Below are positions 17,202 to 24,762 of a stretch of DNA of 42,747 nucleotides, in pieces. The stretch lies in contig NZ_JAQIBL010000316.1 of assembly GCF_027859075.1 (NCBI RefSeq), forward strand, positions 1 through 42,747, read 5' to 3'. The stretch is from Oceanispirochaeta sp. Its GTDB lineage: Bacteria > Spirochaetota > Spirochaetia > DSM-2461. Numbering within the stretch: the stretch's first letter is position 1; every line of letters begins with the position of its first letter. The position numbers were made by a program, and so were the translations under genes. A model generated the notes under the pieces. It was not told the origin of the DNA. It was given only the letters and a program-made list of their open reading frames with translations, and searched no databases.

Positions 17202-18146
17202 TTAATCAAGGCTGATCAGCCGGGATATTTTCTCTTTGAGGTTTTCCATATCTTCTTTCATACAGAACATATTTAGTACGGTCTGTCCCTTTATATCAAG
17301 ATTTTCAGGAGCCTTTTGTTCAGAAATGGTACTCCCATCAAACTGAAGACTCAATACAGTCTTGTTAAAGGGGATCAATGCTTTGAGGCGGATGACTTTT
17401 GGTCTGTTTTCATCGATAAGCTGATGAAGATCGGCAACGGTCCCCGTCAGGGGGCCCATGAGTGAGAGGGATTCAATACCGTCTTTGCCTGTATCGATCA
17501 TTTCCGGGTGGAACAGGAAGAGTCCCGTGGATGCTGCCGGGGATGTTACCGGTATTCCCGGGGTGCCGGGTTTCTTCCAGCATCCGCTGCGGGATTCAGC
17601 AAATCCTGTCAATCCCGGGTAGTGCTTCTGCAGCTTCACCCTGGTCTGCTCCAGGACATCCAAACTGTAGATATCCGCTTTGGTTATGAGCACAAGAGGT
17701 CTTCCCTCAAACTGACGGGAGTAGGCGGGTAGACGGTCATGGTAGCGGTCGCACTGACGGGCGTCCATGCAGACCAGCACATCTTTGACCCTGATTAAAT
17801 CGGAAGGAAAATTCTTTTCAATGGTCTGCTTCATTTCCCAGGGTACGGCCAGACCAGTGGCTTCAATATATATCTCATCCGGTTTTTCTTCATTCACAAT
17901 TTGTAAGAGAGTGTCCAGGAGTTTTGCCTTCAGGCTGCAACAGATGCATCCGCCGGATATCTCCTTTTTTGAGTATCCACCTTTTTCAATGAGCAGGCTG
18001 TCTATGTTCACTTCACCAAAATCATTAATGATGACGGCTGTTCTCAGCTGTGGATTCAAATCGTTGAGAAGCTGGTTCAAAACAGTCGTCTTACCACTCC
18101 CCAGAAAGCCTCCCAGAATGGTTGTCATGATTGTATTGGAAGTCAT
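17202..18146 (-). CDS. CobW/G3E-family GTPase (metal chaperone type)
   Basis: A 314-residue G3E GTPase. The P-loop is GGFLGSGKTTVLNQLL (residues 12-27), GGCICCSL contains the CxCC metal-binding motif (Cys67, 69, 70), EATGLAVPW follows, and LITKADIYS is the guanine-specificity region. A CobW C-terminal domain follows residue 220. Such proteins insert Zn, Co or other metals into client enzymes. The nearby MBL-fold hydrolase is a plausible client (inference). No ribosome site precedes the ATG, and a -10 element ends 6 nt before it, so the message is probably leaderless. Confidence 0.88.
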   Translation of the reverse strand: MTSNTIMTTILGGFLGSGKTTVLNQLLNDLNPQLRTAVIINDFGEVNIDSLLIEKGGYSKKEISGGCICCSLKAKLLDTLLQIVNEEKPDEIYIEATGLAVPWEMKQTIEKNFPSDLIRVKDVLVCMDARQCDRYHDRLPAYSRQFEGRPLVLITKADIYSLDVLEQTRVKLQKHYPGLTGFAESRSGCWKKPGTPGIPVTSPAASTGLFLFHPEMIDTGKDGIESLSLMGPLTGTVADLHQLIDENRPKVIRLKALIPFNKTVLSLQFDGSTISEQKAPENLDIKGQTVLNMFCMKEDMENLKEKISRLISLD

Positions 18147-18152
18147 ATTATG

Positions 18153-18182
18153 AGTATAATGACAGCATATCTAATCTGTAAA
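18153..18182 (-). promoter_or_regulatory. Promoter giving a probably leaderless CobW-like mRNA
   Basis: On the reverse strand: -35 TTTACA (18182-18177), an 18-bp spacer and -10 TATACT (18158-18153). The ATG starts at 18146, only 6 nt after the -10, where transcription itself should begin. No Shine-Dalgarno sequence is present. Confidence 0.6.
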
Positions 18183-18242
18183 GCTCTGAATAAATCAAAA
18201 CTGATTGGAAATTGTCATTAATTGTAAGATGGAGATAAAAAA

Positions 18243-18530
18243 ATGATCGGAATAATTGCTGAATTTGATGTAAAAAAAGAAAGTATTGATGCTTTCCTGG
18301 CAGAAGTAAAGCCTCTTGTGGCTGCATCCAACGCTGAAGAGGGATGTATTGCATATGGACTTCATAAGGCTCAGGGATCAGAAAACCTTTACACCATGAT
18401 TGAAGAGTGGAAAGATCAGCCTGCCATAGATGAACACAACCGCAGCCCTCATCTGACAGAAATCGGACCGAAACTGAAGATTCTGTTAAATCAGAATATC
18501 AAGGTGACTTTGTACGATAAGGTTTTATAG
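18243..18530 (+). CDS. Antibiotic biosynthesis monooxygenase (ABM) domain protein
   Basis: A 95-residue single-domain dimeric alpha-beta barrel protein of the YgiN/ABM type. Typical parts are the IIAEFDVKKESIDAFLAEV start, EEGCIAYGLHKA and the MIEEWKDQPAIDEHNRSPHL stretch with the conserved EW and H. Relatives act on quinols or other aromatic substrates without cofactors, or bind heme. GATGGAG provides the ribosome site. It stands alone between divergent CobW and the lipoprotein gene; a small GCCC-TGAC-GGGC hairpin follows at 18537-18548. Confidence 0.85.
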   Translation: MIGIIAEFDVKKESIDAFLAEVKPLVAASNAEEGCIAYGLHKAQGSENLYTMIEEWKDQPAIDEHNRSPHLTEIGPKLKILLNQNIKVTLYDKVL

Positions 18531-18601
18531 TTTTATCGCCCTGACGGGCGTGTTGGCTCCAGGGATTTTTCTATTTTCCTGATGTTTTTAATCGATAAAT
18601 C

Positions 18602-18630
18602 TTGACTGAATAATTTATAAGTACTATAAT
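18602..18630 (+). promoter_or_regulatory. Sigma-70 promoter of the lipoprotein gene
   Basis: The -35 TTGACT (18602-18607), exactly 17 bp, and a perfect -10 TATAAT (18625-18630) lie about 33 nt before the lipoprotein ATG. This is one of the strongest promoters in the window. Confidence 0.85.
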
Positions 18631-18662
18631 AATTGTAATATTTTTAATGAAGAGGAATACAT

Positions 18663-19388
18663 ATGAAAAAAGCAATTTTTTTACCAGTACTGGCTATAGC
18701 GTTGATTTTTATGGGTTGCGGAAAACCCGCAGCACCAGAAGCGGCTGTAGCACCTGCAGCGGCACCTGCGGCTGAAGTAAAGGCCGTTTCTGACGGAAGT
18801 GAAGACCTTATTATCGACTATCAAACAAATCTGGTTGCAGATGACGCTGCCAGTCATTTCAACTGGAAAGGCAACATCCGTTACATGGCTGCAGAAGATA
18901 GCTTTGATGCCGTGACCGGTGCCTCTGCTTTGGGTTCTACTCATCTTTTCCAGGCTTATCTCTACGATGTAGAAGGTAATCCTACCATGTCTACCGGTCT
19001 CAGAGGACTGTTTCTGTACGGTGTAAACGGACTGGATGCGACTCAAAATGATAATCTGAATGCTTCTAAAGCAGCAGATGGAACTATTGTAATTCAGTAT
19101 GTTCACAGAGGAACAGCTTATCGTTTTACAACAGACTCTAAAGGAATCCTGGCTCTGCCTGATGGTTCTTTCGAAAGCCGCAAAATTGGAACACCAGACG
19201 GCATTGAGGCTGCCTTTACTTCTGATGGAAAAGCTTCCGGTGTAGACTTTGCCAAAGTATGGTCCAGTGATGTAATGTTTGCCGGTGCCAGTGACAAAGC
19301 CATGTATGTATTCGACGGTCCCCTTCAGGTGACACTTGAAAATGATATACTTGCCATAAAAGGTACTCTGACTGCTGTTAAACAGTAA
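18663..19388 (+). CDS. Lipoprotein of unknown function
   Basis: A 241-residue protein with a lipoprotein signal peptide (lipobox IFMGC, Cys19), then an Ala/Pro/Glu-rich linker (about residues 22-42) and a globular domain of mostly beta character. I recognise no family. It has its own consensus promoter, a GAGGAA ribosome site and its own terminator, so it is a stand-alone, probably abundant envelope protein. It may be surface- or periplasm-facing; its role cannot be inferred from neighbours. Confidence 0.8.
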   Translation: MKKAIFLPVLAIALIFMGCGKPAAPEAAVAPAAAPAAEVKAVSDGSEDLIIDYQTNLVADDAASHFNWKGNIRYMAAEDSFDAVTGASALGSTHLFQAYLYDVEGNPTMSTGLRGLFLYGVNGLDATQNDNLNASKAADGTIVIQYVHRGTAYRFTTDSKGILALPDGSFESRKIGTPDGIEAAFTSDGKASGVDFAKVWSSDVMFAGASDKAMYVFDGPLQVTLENDILAIKGTLTAVKQ

Positions 19389-19414
19389 TATCAGAATTTA
19401 TTTCAGATAATTGA

Positions 19415-19443
19415 CCGCTGATCCCCGGATCAGCGGTTTTTTT
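19415..19443 (+). terminator. Intrinsic terminator after the lipoprotein gene
   Basis: The stem CCGCTGATC/GATCAGCGG with a short C-rich loop is followed by a run of seven T. It ends the forward transcript just before the convergent DeoR gene stop. Confidence 0.92.
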
Positions 19444-19455
19444 GGGTTCCTACTC

Positions 19456-20205
19456 TTATAATTCGGGAATCAGCAGCTTGACTCCGGCCTTCTCGAGTGC
19501 TTTTTTGTACTCTATTGCAGGAGTCTGGTCGGTGATGAGGTATTCGATGTCTTCTGCCCCGCAGTAGCGGGAGAGGGCAATCCTGCCGAACTTGCTGGCA
19601 TCCGTTAAGATAAAGGTCTGGGGACTGCGGCTTATGATTTCAGAATTTATTTCGGCTCGCATCATATCCCGTCCTGTGAACCCTGTTTCAGGAGTGAATC
19701 CGTCAATCCCGATAAACGCCTTGGAAAAGTTCAGGGCATTCAGGCATATTTTAACCAGATTTCCCACCATACATTCACTTTCCGGCTGATAGAGTCCTCC
19801 CAGAAGAATGATATTCCCCAAAGACTCCTTCCCAATCTGGCGGGCAATAAAGGCATTGGATGTGATAATAGTCGTATTGGAAATCTTGGCCACTTCTTTT
19901 GAAAAAAGGGCATTGATTGAACCGGATTCAATATAAATAGTTTCACCTTCATTGACATACTGCGCCGCCATCCGGGCAATTCTAAGTTTCTGTTCATAGT
20001 TGATCCCCATCCGGTGAGAGATATCATCTGTTTCATCCAGAACGGCTCCTCCGTGCACACGCCTGAGAAATCCGCTGTTCTCAAGCTGTGTCAGGTCCTG
20101 ACGGATCGTCGCCTGGGATACATCCAGCTGGTCGGCTAAATCATTGACTGTGACCTTACGTCCATCAGACATGATGCTTAATACCTGTTTATGCCTTTGA
20201 TTCAT
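19456..20205 (-). CDS. DeoR-family regulator 1
   Basis: A 249-residue DeoR/GlpR-type regulator. The helix-turn-helix at residues 5-57 (VNDLADQLDVSQATIRQDLTQLENSGFLRRVHGGAVL) is followed by the sugar-phosphate sensor domain (IYIESGS, TTIITSNAFIARQI, LLGGLYQPESECMVG, FIGIDGFTPETGFTGRD, ILTDASKFGR). It starts 3 nt after the stop of the heme-binding-like gene, in the same operon. A double TCATATGA box lies upstream of that operon, so autoregulation through this box is the simplest reading. Confidence 0.92.
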   Translation of the reverse strand: MNQRHKQVLSIMSDGRKVTVNDLADQLDVSQATIRQDLTQLENSGFLRRVHGGAVLDETDDISHRMGINYEQKLRIARMAAQYVNEGETIYIESGSINALFSKEVAKISNTTIITSNAFIARQIGKESLGNIILLGGLYQPESECMVGNLVKICLNALNFSKAFIGIDGFTPETGFTGRDMMRAEINSEIISRSPQTFILTDASKFGRIALSRYCGAEDIEYLITDQTPAIEYKKALEKAGVKLLIPEL

Positions 20206-20208
20206 AGA

Positions 20209-20694
20209 TCAACCTTTATCAGAAAAATTAGTATTTTGCCTTTTAATATATTCATTGACTATTTCAATGCTGAAATCATGGTCCTCGTGATCGGGCAGTC
20301 CCGAGACGATGAGAACACCGGCCAACCCTCCATTTTTCACAAAGAGAGGGACTGCGCCGCCCTTGTCTCTATACAGGACTGGATCCAGCAGGCTTTTGTC
20401 TGCCAGGGAAGTGCCAGCTTCAATCATTTTTCTGGAAATATAGAATGAACTGTGCAGAAAGTGATGAACAATACGTGCTTTCCCGCTCAGCCACAGGTCG
20501 TTGTCTATAGTGGTCCCGGGAAGAGATATCTGGTACAGAATCTGACCCTCCCTCTCGACCCTTATGGCGACAGAGAGGTTTTTCTGGACAGCCATGTCTG
20601 TTGCCAATTCCCCCAGTTGCCTGGCAATACTTTCATTGAAAGCGGGAAGAACCAGCTTTTTTTCTTCTTTCAGTAGTTCTTGAAGTGATTTCAT
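20209..20694 (-). CDS. UPF0303/HbpS-like (DUF336) protein
   Basis: A 161-residue protein of the GlcG/HbpS-like fold, UPF0303 subgroup, often called heme-degrading-domain protein. Characteristic are LPAFNESIARQLG, LPGTTIDNDLWLSGKARIV, YRDKGGAVPLFVKNGGLAGVLIVSGLPDHEDHDF. Biochemistry is poorly known; homologues often sit with sugar or polyol catabolic genes. GAGGA precedes the ATG. It is co-transcribed with DeoR regulator 1. Confidence 0.85.
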   Translation of the reverse strand: MKSLQELLKEEKKLVLPAFNESIARQLGELATDMAVQKNLSVAIRVEREGQILYQISLPGTTIDNDLWLSGKARIVHHFLHSSFYISRKMIEAGTSLADKSLLDPVLYRDKGGAVPLFVKNGGLAGVLIVSGLPDHEDHDFSIEIVNEYIKRQNTNFSDKG

Positions 20695-20716
20695 AAAAAA
20701 TCCTCTGTTATCTTTT

Positions 20717-20745
20717 TCATATGAGTTTACCTAACTGTCATACGA
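20717..20745. promoter_or_regulatory. Double TCATATGA box, copy 1
   Basis: TCATATGA (20717-20724) and TCATACGA (20738-20745) start exactly 21 bp apart, two helical turns, so a dimer pair would bind one DNA face. It lies 23-51 nt before the UPF0303-DeoR operon. The same arrangement occurs at 23259-23287 and 33418-33446. Confidence 0.65.
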
Positions 20746-20786
20746 AAGCAGTATGAAGGGTATCGGTAGATTTTGTCAACAAATTC

Positions 20787-21130
20787 TCAAGGTCTGGATC
20801 TGTTCTGATACTGTTCTTTCAGCTTCTGTCCCACCCGCAGTCCCATGGCAGCTATGGTCAGGGCTGGATTCACAGCTGCCGAGGCGGGGACTGAAAGGCT
20901 TGTTCTCCCGGTCATACCAGACTTCCCGGGGGGCATATCTTTTTTTTTCGGACTATTTCATCCAGAGACCAGTTCTCTTTTTCCTGCTTTATGAATCCAC
21001 CCCGTTCTATCATAAGAATGGAGGCTCCTGAATCCTTCAGGGCATGGGCTATGGAACTCCTCCCCATTCCTGATCCGATAATCAAAAAATCATAGATTTC
21101 ATCAGAATTCCATTTTTTATTTGTATCCAT
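20787..21130 (-). pseudogene. GMC-type oxidoreductase remnant
   Basis: The first 70 codons carry the FAD-binding start (YDFLIIGSGMGRSSIAHALK, then ILMIERGG). The frame breaks at an A9 run (about 20941-20949); dropping one A restores RYAPREVWYDRENKPF. Soon after comes, in another frame, the C-terminal signature of the family (SAAVNPALTIAAMGLRVGQKLKE) ending at the stop at 20787-20789. About 350-400 internal residues are missing. It is therefore an internally deleted gene. A promoter and a GAAAGT operator still stand in front of it, and its mRNA would be leaderless. Confidence 0.85.
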
Positions 21131-21137
21131 GTTTAAT

Positions 21138-21167
21138 ATTGTATAGTATTTATTATATGAAAGTCAA
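21138..21167 (-). promoter_or_regulatory. Promoter of the GMC remnant, leaderless layout
   Basis: On the reverse strand: -35 TTGACT (21167-21162), an 18-bp spacer and -10 TACAAT (21143-21138). The ATG at 21130 follows 7 nt later, with no ribosome site. The -35 sits inside the operator at 21158-21177, exactly as in the activase promoter at 36763-36791. Confidence 0.6.
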
Positions 21168-21177
21168 AATACTTTCA
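21158..21177. promoter_or_regulatory. GAAAGT-N6-ACTTTC operator, copy 1
   Basis: A perfect inverted repeat, TGAAAGT-CAAAAT-ACTTTCA, lies between two divergent decayed genes. The same GAAAGT-N6-ACTTTC with a CAAA-starting spacer is found at 36783-36800 next to DeoR regulator 2, the likely binder. Confidence 0.7.
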
Positions 21178-21202
21178 AGTGAAGATTTAGTGGAGGAACC
21201 AT

Positions 21203-21704
21203 ATGAACTCTAATCGAATTGGATCCGTCAGCAAGAAGGTGAAAATTGCCGCTGGACTTTTCTGGGCGGATTATGGATATCTGGCAGGAACAGTCCAGGA
21301 GCTGGAATCGGCAGAGGCTCCCTCTTGATTTTTTCAAACAGTATATTCCCTTTGTGGATATCATTGAATATGAGAGCCGGGCCAGATTCTGGGTGAATGA
21401 GAAAGGGAAAACACCCCATGTTATCGATCCTTTTATGATAGAAAATATTCGGGATCTGAAGCAGATGATCAAAGATGCCGGCCGGGAATCCATTGTTGAT
21501 CTCATAGAAGACGGCGGTATCAACGCGGTCAATTCGGCACAATTTGTCCATGCCGGAATGACTGTGGGAGAATACTCTTCGGCTCTCTTGAAAGGTCCTG
21601 ATGGGGAAGGCCCGGGCAATCGGTTCATTCCTGGAACCGGGAAGATCACGAATGCTGTTAAAAAATTAAGATCCGCCCTGGATATGGCGGCTTCTTCGCG
21701 TTAG
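21203..21704 (+). pseudogene. Ribulose/allulose-phosphate 3-epimerase-like remnant
   Basis: The start at 21203 has a good ribosome site (GGAGGA). It gives about 40 residues resembling the N-terminus of the family (VKIAAGLFWADYGYLAGTVQELESA) before a stop near 21328. The C-terminal part continues in another frame from about 21310: DFFKQYIPFVDIIEYES, then DLIEDGGINAVNSAQFVHAGMTVGEYSSALLKG, the phosphate-binding end of the fold. The middle of the barrel is missing and the frames do not match, so this is a deleted, frameshifted gene. It is divergent from the GMC remnant, and both share one operator. Confidence 0.75.
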
Positions 21705-21760
21705 TCTGAGAAAAGAAAGAGTCCTTAGGCCCTGAGCCTTCATCATTAAAGGAGACATTC

Positions 21761-22891
21761 ATGAATAAAATAGTCATCGGAATGGCTGGTTTCGGCAGCA
21801 TTGGCAGGATTCATCAGATGGCCTATGCCGACATACCCTATATTTACCCGGGGAAACTCCCCGAAATCTACCTTAAGGGAGTCTGCCGGTCCACCTTTGA
21901 GGGGGCCAAAACAACGGCAACCCTCTCTGGATTTGATAAAGCCTACAGAGACTATGACGAAGTTCTGGCCGATCCGGAAGTCGATGTTATCGATCTGGTA
22001 ACCCCTAATTCTCTGCATAAAGAGCAGATTCTAAAGGCTCTGGAGGCGGGAAAGCATGTTTTATGTGAAAAACCTCTGGTTCTTGATGCTTCAGAGGCTG
22101 TCCTCCTGGAGAAGGCCGCTGAGAAGTCGAATGTCCGGGTCGGTATGATTTTTAATTACCGCTTTATTCCGGCCATCATGAAAGCAAAAGAGCTGATTGA
22201 GGCTGGTCTGCTGGGAGATGTCTACTCATTTCGGGGAGAGTATTTTCATACAGGTTATCAGAACCCGGAGAAACCCTACAGCTGGAGGATGAATTTTGAT
22301 GAGTCCGGCGGGGGAGCCCTGGCCGATCTGGGTATTCATGTCATTGACCTTGTCCGCTTCCTTCTGGGAGACTTTTTCTCGGTGAGAGCTGATCTTAAGA
22401 CATACATAAATGAGAGACCCTTGCCCGACGGCAGCGGTAAGATGGGCAAGGTGACTGTGGATGATGCGGCCTGGATGCAGTGCCGTCTGGTTTCGGGAGG
22501 GCTGGGTTCCATCGAAGTCTCCCGCTTTGCCACAGGAGCTCTGGATGATCTGAATCTGACCGTGTATGGAAGCAGAGGATCATTCAGTTTCAAACTGATG
22601 GATCCGAACTTTTTGTATTGGTTTGATCAGCTTAAGCCGGGGCAGGGGTGGAGCCGTCTTGAAACCCTGCAGACTTATGAAGAGGCAAAGATTCCCGCAC
22701 CGAGATCTGTCATCGGATGGACCCGTTTCCATACAGAGAACCAGTACAGGTTTCTGAAGTCCCTTCAGGAGGGATCTGCTTTTTCTCCATCCCTAAAAGA
22801 TGGAGCCGTAGCTCAGTATGTTCTGGATGCTGCATATAAGAGCGGAGAAACCGGGAACTACGCTCAGGTCAGAATGACTTCTGCATCATAA
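21761..22891 (+). CDS. Gfo/Idh/MocA-family oxidoreductase
   Basis: A 376-residue NAD(P)-dependent sugar oxidoreductase. The Rossmann start is IGMAGFGSIGRIHQMAY, CEKPLVLDASEA holds the catalytic Lys, and GGGALADLGIHVIDLVRFLLG carries the conserved D..H segment. An extended C-terminal beta-sheet domain follows. AAAGGAGA precedes the ATG. The substrate is not assignable; the neighbouring CUT1 transporter suggests a carbohydrate derivative. Its last 28 nt overlap the end of the convergent Dabb gene. Confidence 0.88.
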   Translation: MNKIVIGMAGFGSIGRIHQMAYADIPYIYPGKLPEIYLKGVCRSTFEGAKTTATLSGFDKAYRDYDEVLADPEVDVIDLVTPNSLHKEQILKALEAGKHVLCEKPLVLDASEAVLLEKAAEKSNVRVGMIFNYRFIPAIMKAKELIEAGLLGDVYSFRGEYFHTGYQNPEKPYSWRMNFDESGGGALADLGIHVIDLVRFLLGDFFSVRADLKTYINERPLPDGSGKMGKVTVDDAAWMQCRLVSGGLGSIEVSRFATGALDDLNLTVYGSRGSFSFKLMDPNFLYWFDQLKPGQGWSRLETLQTYEEAKIPAPRSVIGWTRFHTENQYRFLKSLQEGSAFSPSLKDGAVAQYVLDAAYKSGETGNYAQVRMTSAS

Positions 22892-23175
22892 TCAAAGACG
22901 AGGACATCCTTTAAAAAGGGACCGGCGAACTCAGAAAACTCCTTATGTGAGGGGTGAACCAGGTAGCGGTCCCTTTCTTCACATCCCTTGAAACTCAATA
23001 CATAGGACATGGTATATCCACGGCTTATACCTTCCACAGAGATATCCATCCCCGACTCAAAACCGGAAATTTCCGGGATAATACCCGGGAGTGCACAAAA
23101 CCTTTGATGAAGTTCCATGATTTCCGGCGAGTCCAATTCCTTTTCATATGAAAATAAAACGATGTGTTTGACCAT
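22864..23175 (-). CDS. Dabb (stress-responsive alpha/beta barrel) domain protein
   Basis: A 103-residue protein. MVKHIVLFSYE, ISGFESGMDIS, YTMSYVLSFKGCEERDRYLVHPSHKEFSEFAGPFL and VFDYD are typical of the Dabb family, whose members form dimeric barrels; function is mostly unknown. AAGGAGA precedes its ATG. It is divergent from the CUT1 binding protein, with the double TCATATGA box in between, and its tail overlaps the oxidoreductase gene. A single TCATATGA also lies within its 5' codons (about 23143-23150) with no partner 21 bp away. Confidence 0.88.
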   Translation of the reverse strand: MVKHIVLFSYEKELDSPEIMELHQRFCALPGIIPEISGFESGMDISVEGISRGYTMSYVLSFKGCEERDRYLVHPSHKEFSEFAGPFLKDVLVFDYDAEVILT

Positions 23176-23258
23176 TTTTAAGTCTCCTTAATCTTTGTAT
23201 AGAGGGTAATATTGATTCTAATGCATAGAAATAGATGTTGTAAATGAAGAAAACATCT

Positions 23259-23287
23259 TCATGTGAAAATTAAAACTTTACATATGA
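23259..23287. promoter_or_regulatory. Double TCATATGA box, copy 2
   Basis: TCATGTGA (23259-23266) and ACATATGA (23280-23287) start exactly 21 bp apart, the spacing seen at copies 1 and 3. The second box overlaps the -35 of the CUT1 operon promoter (23277-23282), the position of a repressor site. Confidence 0.65.
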
Positions 23288-23305
23288 AAATCAAGATGGT
23301 ACAAT
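23277..23305 (+). promoter_or_regulatory. Promoter of the CUT1 ABC operon
   Basis: The -35 TTTACA (23277-23282), 17 bp, and -10 TACAAT (23300-23305) predict a start near 23312. A leader hairpin CCACAG-AGATA-CTGTGG (23329-23345) ends 5 nt before the AAGGAGG ribosome site. Confidence 0.6.
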
Positions 23306-23361
23306 TCTTAAAAATTCTAAACCGAAAACCACAGAGATACTGTGGCGATCAAGGAGGATTT

Positions 23362-24663
23362 ATGAAAAAGGGATTCTATTTGATGCTGATTCTGTCATTG
23401 GTGACAGGAATGAGTCTTTTTGCCGCTGGGCAGAAGGAAGTCAAAACAGATGACAAAAAGGCTGCAGCAGCAGTAGTCGATGTAAACCAGGTAGAAGTAC
23501 TGCATTGGTGGACATCAGGTGGTGAAGCAGCAGCTTTGAATGTTCTTAAAAAAGATTTGGAATCAAAAGGTATCGGTTGGACCGACTCACCCGTAGCCGG
23601 TGGTGGTGGTGATCAGGCCATGACTGTACTTCGTTCCAGAGCCACAGCCGGGAATCCTCCTGTCGCTGTACAGATGCTTGGTTTTGACATCATCGACTGG
23701 GCCAATCTTGGCTTTCTTGCAGACCTGAATGACGTAGCCAGAGATGAAAACTGGGATTCCGTCGTTCCCGAAGCACTTAAGTTTTTCTCTAAACAGAAAG
23801 GACAGTGGGTCGCAGCGCCAGTAAACGTACACTCTACCAACTGGGTCTGGGCCAACAAGAAGATCATGGATGACCTGGGAATCAAAGAACCCAAAACCTG
23901 GGATGAGTACATGGCAGCCATGGAAAAAGTCAAGGCAGCTGGATTTACAGCTCTGGCACACGGTGGGCAGGCCTGGCAGGATGGTACCGTCTTTGAAAGC
24001 GTTGTCATCGCTACGGGCGGACCAGAATTTTACAAAAAAACTATGATAGATCTTGATGAAGCCGCCTTGAAATCTGACAAGATGGTTGAAGTCTTCAACA
24101 GAATGGCAAAGTTGAGAACCTATGTAGACCCCAACTTCAGCGGTAGAGACTGGAACCTGGCCTCTGCCATGGTTATTGAAGGAACTGCGGCCTTCCAGAT
24201 GATGGGAGACTGGGCCAAGGGTGAGTTTAAAAACGCTGGTCTTGAACCTGGAAAAGACTTCTATTTTTTCAGAACTCCCGGAACACAGGGAACCGTTACT
24301 TTCAATTCTGACCAGTTTGTTATGTTTAAAGTAGCTCCCGAGTACAAGCATGCTCAGCAGGAATTGGCTAAAGCCATCATGAACCCCAGCTTCCAGATTG
24401 CCTTTAACCTTGTCAAAGGTTCCGTTCCCGCCAGAACTGACATCTCAGATGCCGAGTTTGACGCAGCCGGAAAAAAAGGTATGAAAGACCTGGCAGATGC
24501 CGCCAAAAACGGAACCCTCTTTGGTTCCATGGCACACGGACATGCCGTACCTGCAGGAATCAAACAGGCCATGTTTGATGTAATCACTGCCCATTTCAAT
24601 GGTGTCTATGATGCAAAAACAGCAGCACAGGAACTTGCAAAAGCCGTTGCCGCAGCTAAATGA
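23362..24663 (+). CDS. CUT1-family sugar ABC transporter substrate-binding protein
   Basis: A 433-residue extracellular solute-binding protein, family 1 (maltose-binding fold). A signal peptide ([21 protein letters not shown]) is followed by AGQKE. Family features include [14 protein letters not shown] near the N-terminus, [36 protein letters not shown] and [14 protein letters not shown]. The start at 23362 has AAGGAGG 5 nt upstream and begins the signal peptide; an in-frame GTG at 23263 lies inside the operator and is rejected. No ATPase gene is in this cluster; CUT1 systems often share an MsmX-type ATPase encoded elsewhere. Confidence 0.9.
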   Translation: MKKGFYLMLILSLVTGMSLFAAGQKEVKTDDKKAAAAVVDVNQVEVLHWWTSGGEAAALNVLKKDLESKGIGWTDSPVAGGGGDQAMTVLRSRATAGNPPVAVQMLGFDIIDWANLGFLADLNDVARDENWDSVVPEALKFFSKQKGQWVAAPVNVHSTNWVWANKKIMDDLGIKEPKTWDEYMAAMEKVKAAGFTALAHGGQAWQDGTVFESVVIATGGPEFYKKTMIDLDEAALKSDKMVEVFNRMAKLRTYVDPNFSGRDWNLASAMVIEGTAAFQMMGDWAKGEFKNAGLEPGKDFYFFRTPGTQGTVTFNSDQFVMFKVAPEYKHAQQELAKAIMNPSFQIAFNLVKGSVPARTDISDAEFDAAGKKGMKDLADAAKNGTLFGSMAHGHAVPAGIKQAMFDVITAHFNGVYDAKTAAQELAKAVAAAK

Positions 24664-24700
24664 TCTTAAAATAATGTGATGCGGTTTTACCGCTGAATTC

Positions 24701-24735
24701 CTGCCGGCTGTTTTCATCTGATGAGCAGCCGGTAG
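24701..24735 (+). terminator. Intercistronic hairpin after the CUT1 binding-protein gene
   Basis: The 10-bp stem CTGCCGGCTG/CAGCCGGTAG (one G-T pair) has a 15-nt loop, and a smaller GCGG-TTTTA-CCGC hairpin (24681-24693) precedes it. There is no T run, so it is more likely a 3' stabiliser or attenuator giving more binding protein than permease. Confidence 0.55.
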
Positions 24736-24762
24736 TTATCTGTTTAGTAAAGGATTCACTCT

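Noticed and set aside
18536-18549. GCCC-TGAC-GGGC hairpin as a terminator after the ABM gene
   Set aside because: The stem is only about 4-5 bp and there is no T run; noted only in the ABM entry.
21310-21704. Intact short gene for the epimerase C-terminal half
   Set aside because: The part holds only the end of the barrel, the good ribosome site belongs to the N-terminal fragment in another frame, so it reads as a deleted gene.
23143-23150. Extra TCATATGA within the Dabb gene as a fourth regulatory box
   Set aside because: No partner box 21 bp away on either side, and it is inside coding sequence; treated as chance.
23263-23361. GTG start at 23263 for the CUT1 binding protein
   Set aside because: It would add 33 residues before a complete signal peptide and overlaps the operator and promoter; AAGGAGG marks the ATG at 23362.
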